Of a DNA stretch of 6,961 nucleotides, positions 5,600 through 6,961 are shown piece by piece; position 1 is the stretch's first letter, and each line of letters starts with the position of its first letter. The translations under genes were made by a program, and so were the position numbers. Source of the stretch: Micrococcales bacterium. GTDB lineage: Bacteria > Actinomycetota > Actinomycetes > S36-B12 > UBA10799. Location: the NCBI GenBank assembly GCA_023252115.1, contig JAHEXM010000090.1, positions 1-6,961 of the forward strand, read 5' to 3'. The notes below the pieces were generated by a model. The model ran no database searches. It was not told where the DNA came from and saw only the letters and a list, made by a program, of their open reading frames with translations.

Positions 5600-5854
5600 T
5601 TACTTCCAGCGCGTGGAAATCACGAAACCGACGCCGATGAACCCGAAGCCGATCACGACGTTCCAATACGTCAAATCCTTAAGGACCGGTGCATCGGGAG
5701 CGATGTAGTACGCCACGATCCACAACAACCCAATGACGAAGCAGGCAATCATCGCTGGCGCAATCCACCGCGGTGACCCAATCCGTACGGCCTTCGGCTT
5801 CTTTTTGGGCGGCGGTGTGAAGTTCGCCTTCTTTCGTGATTGTGACTCGGGCAT
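5600..5854 (-). CDS. crgA: Cell division protein CrgA
   Basis: This 84-residue membrane protein matches CrgA in every visible feature. It has a short cytoplasmic N-terminus rich in Lys and Arg (MPESQSRKKANFTPPPKKKP), then TM1 about residues 30-51 (WIAPAMIACFVIGLLWIVAY), a short external loop with a Pro-containing stretch, and TM2 about 64-81 (WNVVIGFGFIGVGFVIST), ending in TRWK. The RKK-x-F-T start and the (M/T)RW(H/K) ending are as in the mycobacterial protein. CrgA is a septal protein of actinobacteria that binds FtsZ-ring and peptidoglycan-synthesis partners and tunes septum formation. A strong AGGAGG (5864-5869) lies 9 nt before the ATG. The gene is divergent from the amidotransferase gene 35 bp away and close to pknB, its usual near-origin setting. 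Very secure. Confidence 0.96.
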   Translation of the reverse strand: MPESQSRKKANFTPPPKKKPKAVRIGSPRWIAPAMIACFVIGLLWIVAYYIAPDAPVLKDLTYWNVVIGFGFIGVGFVISTRWK

Positions 5855-5889
5855 TCCGGCATACCTCCTAGGGCACGTACTGTATCCAC
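5855..5889. promoter_or_regulatory. Divergent crgA / amidotransferase control region, with possible leaderless promoter
   Basis: This 35-bp spacer separates the crgA ATG from the GTG of the amidotransferase gene. Leftward it carries AGGAGG for crgA. Rightward, TACTGT (5878-5883) fits TANNNT and stands exactly 6 nt before GTG 5890, where no Shine-Dalgarno is seen, so the amidotransferase mRNA may start at its own initiation codon. No good -35 is present. CACGT (5874-5878) and ACGTG (5888-5892) form a 5-bp inverted repeat bracketing that -10, a possible operator. Confidence 0.4.
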
Positions 5890-6519
5890 GTGAGCAAAAA
5901 GGCGCGAATCCTCGTCATTGATAACTACGACAGCTTCGTCTTCAACCTCGTCCAATACCTAGCCCAACTTGGGGCCGAGTGCGATGTTCGGCGCAATGAT
6001 GAGGTAGCGCCAGACTTCGGGGTGAGTTACGACGGCGTCTTGCTTTCACCTGGCCCCGGAACGCCTGAGGATGCCGGGGTGTGCGTCGAGGCTGTCCATG
6101 CGTTGGCTGGAAAGGTGCCGGTATTTGGCGTGTGCCTTGGCCATCAGGCGATTGCCGTTGCCTACGGGGCAACGGTCGGACGCGCACCCGAATTGCTGCA
6201 CGGCAAGGTGTCGCAGGTGAATCACGAAGGCGTCGGCGTACTGGCGGGCCTGCCATCGCCTTTTACCGCAACGCGTTACCACTCGTTGGCAGTCGAGGAA
6301 TCCACGATCCCCCCTGAACTCGAAGTCACCGCGCGAACTGATTCAGGTGTGGTGATGGCTCTTAGGCATCGTGATTTGCCGCTGGAAGGCGTTCAGTTTC
6401 ACCCTGAGTCAGTACTCACCGACTACGGACATCGAATGTTGGCGAACTGGCTTGTTGAGTGCGGAGACCTCGGGGCGATCGAGCGAAGTGTGGGACTAGC
6501 CCCAGTCGTATCCCGCTAG
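5890..6519 (+). CDS. trpG: Glutamine amidotransferase, anthranilate/aminodeoxychorismate synthase component II
   Basis: This 209-residue class I glutamine amidotransferase hydrolyses glutamine and passes ammonia to a chorismate-using partner, giving anthranilate (tryptophan) or aminodeoxychorismate (folate). The N-terminus ILVIDNYDSFVFNLVQYL and LLSPGPGTPEDAG are hallmarks of the TrpG/PabA group. The triad is C82 in FGVCLGHQAI, with H171 and E173 in GVQFHPESVLT. RYHSLAVE (129-136) is also typical. GTG 5890 is the only sensible start, since the conserved strand follows within a few residues. There is no ribosome site, and a TACTGT lies 6 nt upstream. No trpE or pabB lies in the window, so tryptophan and folate roles cannot be separated; PabA is equally fitting, and the enzyme may serve both. 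The site next to crgA and pknB matches the M. tuberculosis trpG locus. The C-terminal tail after about residue 192 is variable. Confidence 0.93.
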   Translation: MSKKARILVIDNYDSFVFNLVQYLAQLGAECDVRRNDEVAPDFGVSYDGVLLSPGPGTPEDAGVCVEAVHALAGKVPVFGVCLGHQAIAVAYGATVGRAPELLHGKVSQVNHEGVGVLAGLPSPFTATRYHSLAVEESTIPPELEVTARTDSGVVMALRHRDLPLEGVQFHPESVLTDYGHRMLANWLVECGDLGAIERSVGLAPVVSR

Positions 6520-6542
6520 TTACGACTTTCGGGCCCATCGGT

Positions 6543-6601
6543 GTTCCGCAAGGTGGAACTTTGTGTGGCGACTATGGACGGAATGTTCCACTTTGCGGGA
6601 C
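6543..6601 (+). repeat. 17-bp inverted repeat (stem-loop) between convergent amidotransferase and pknB genes
   Basis: Arm 1 is GTTCCGCAAGGTGGAAC (6543-6559) and arm 2 is GTTCCACTTTGCGGGAC (6585-6601), with a 25-nt loop. In + strand RNA all 17 positions pair, 15 Watson-Crick and two as U-G or G-U wobbles. In - strand RNA those two become A-C mismatches, so the hairpin suits the amidotransferase transcript. Each arm also contains a small GTTCC-N7-GGAAC-type hairpin of its own. The right arm ends one base before the pknB stop codon. No U tract follows, so it may be a Rho-assisted or stabilising 3' end, or a dispersed repeat unit. Confidence 0.55.
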
Positions 6602-6602
6602 G

Positions 6603-6961
6603 TTAGGGAGTTTGCGCGGGACCGTCGGGTTGATTCGGCGGTTGTACGACCGAATCAGGATTGCCCGGGGCGTTTGCCCGCGGTGGCGAAGAGACACCGT
6701 TAGTCGATGACGTCGAGGCGACGGTGATGGTGATCAAGCTGCCCTTCTTTGCCTTGGTATTGGCAGTCGGGGCTTGGGCTAAGACAGTCCCAGCAGGGTG
6801 AGTCGCATCGACTTGATTGACCACTGCAACTTGGAAGCCCAGGTTGGACAACGTCGCGTTTGCCTGGGCCTGGGAGTTACCGACGACGTTGGGCACCACG
6901 ATGTTGCCGGTCGACGTCACCACGTTGACCTTCGATCCTGCGTCCACCGAGACTCCGGCGC
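6603..6961 (-). CDS. pknB: Ser/Thr protein kinase PknB, C-terminal PASTA region (partial; 5' end outside window)
   Basis: On the minus strand the frame is open from the window edge to TAA (6603-6605), about 119 residues. It begins with the end of one PASTA repeat (AGVSVDAGSKVNVVTSTG). One full PASTA domain follows, from VVPNVVGNSQAQANATLSNLGF through THPAGTVLAQAPTANTKAKKGS to LITITVAS. The end is a 40-residue Ser/Pro/Gln-rich tail with no further domain. PASTA repeats bind muropeptides or lipid II outside the cell and control an intracellular kinase domain, which would be encoded beyond the right edge. The position next to the trpG-type gene, with crgA close by, is the classical place of pknB. 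A penicillin-binding protein could also end in PASTA repeats, so the name rests on context. The GTG at 6947 is internal, not a start. Confidence 0.85.
   Translation of the reverse strand, partial: AGVSVDAGSKVNVVTSTGNIVVPNVVGNSQAQANATLSNLGFQVAVVNQVDATHPAGTVLAQAPTANTKAKKGSLITITVASTSSTNGVSSPPRANAPGNPDSVVQPPNQPDGPAQTP

Noticed and set aside
5942..6256. 104-codon minus-strand frame within the amidotransferase gene
   Set aside because: It is an Arg/Pro-rich shadow of a gene with a complete catalytic triad on the plus strand.
6459..6710. Plus-strand open frame across the amidotransferase end, stem-loop and pknB end
   Set aside because: It overlaps two secure genes in other frames, and its translation is Arg/Gly-rich with no recognisable feature.
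1..6961. CRISPR arrays, tRNA or rRNA genes, insertion sequences, prophage or defence genes
   Set aside because: No regularly spaced direct repeats, cloverleaf-like sequences, transposase motifs or defence domains were seen on either strand.

Overview
The window looks like part of a mid-GC (roughly mid-50s percent, by eye) Actinomycetota chromosome near the replication origin. The order cyclophilin PpiA, zinc-finger rhomboid protease, CrgA, TrpG/PabA-type glutamine amidotransferase and PASTA-tailed PknB matches the block close to dnaA/oriC in Streptomyces and, in part, in Mycobacterium. That comparison is from memory, not from a search.

Left part (1-722): the 3' end of a probable secreted lipase on + (2-157) meets a complete split-barrel flavin/F420-type protein on - (154-666). 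Their stop codons overlap. A 56-bp divergent spacer leads to ppiA. Middle left (723-3399): ppiA, rhomboid and thiolase form a tight + operon, with a 3-nt gap and then a 14-nt overlap. The rhomboid almost certainly begins upstream of its first in-frame ATG, at a CTG (1251). The ATG start would cut off most of a Cys/His zinc finger.

Middle right (3400-5854): on -, transcription would run crgA, then an ATP-grasp ligase, then a small secreted protein of unknown function. The last gene ends exactly where the thiolase ends, and a 20-bp perfect palindrome lies at this junction. The crgA/ATP-grasp spacer holds a perfect DnaA box among repeated TAACTC/GAGTTA hexamers. Right part (5890-6961): the amidotransferase gene on + starts with GTG, divergent from crgA and probably leaderless. 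It converges on the 3' end of pknB (-). A 17-bp stem-loop with two G-U wobbles lies between them.

Together the conserved genes serve envelope growth and division (CrgA, PknB), protein folding, membrane proteolysis and folate or tryptophan supply. The thiolase, the unknown secreted protein and the ATP-grasp ligase appear to be interposed between rhomboid and crgA compared with the arrangement I know. No CRISPR, tRNA, rRNA or insertion sequence was seen, and no stretch over 300 bp lacks a gene.
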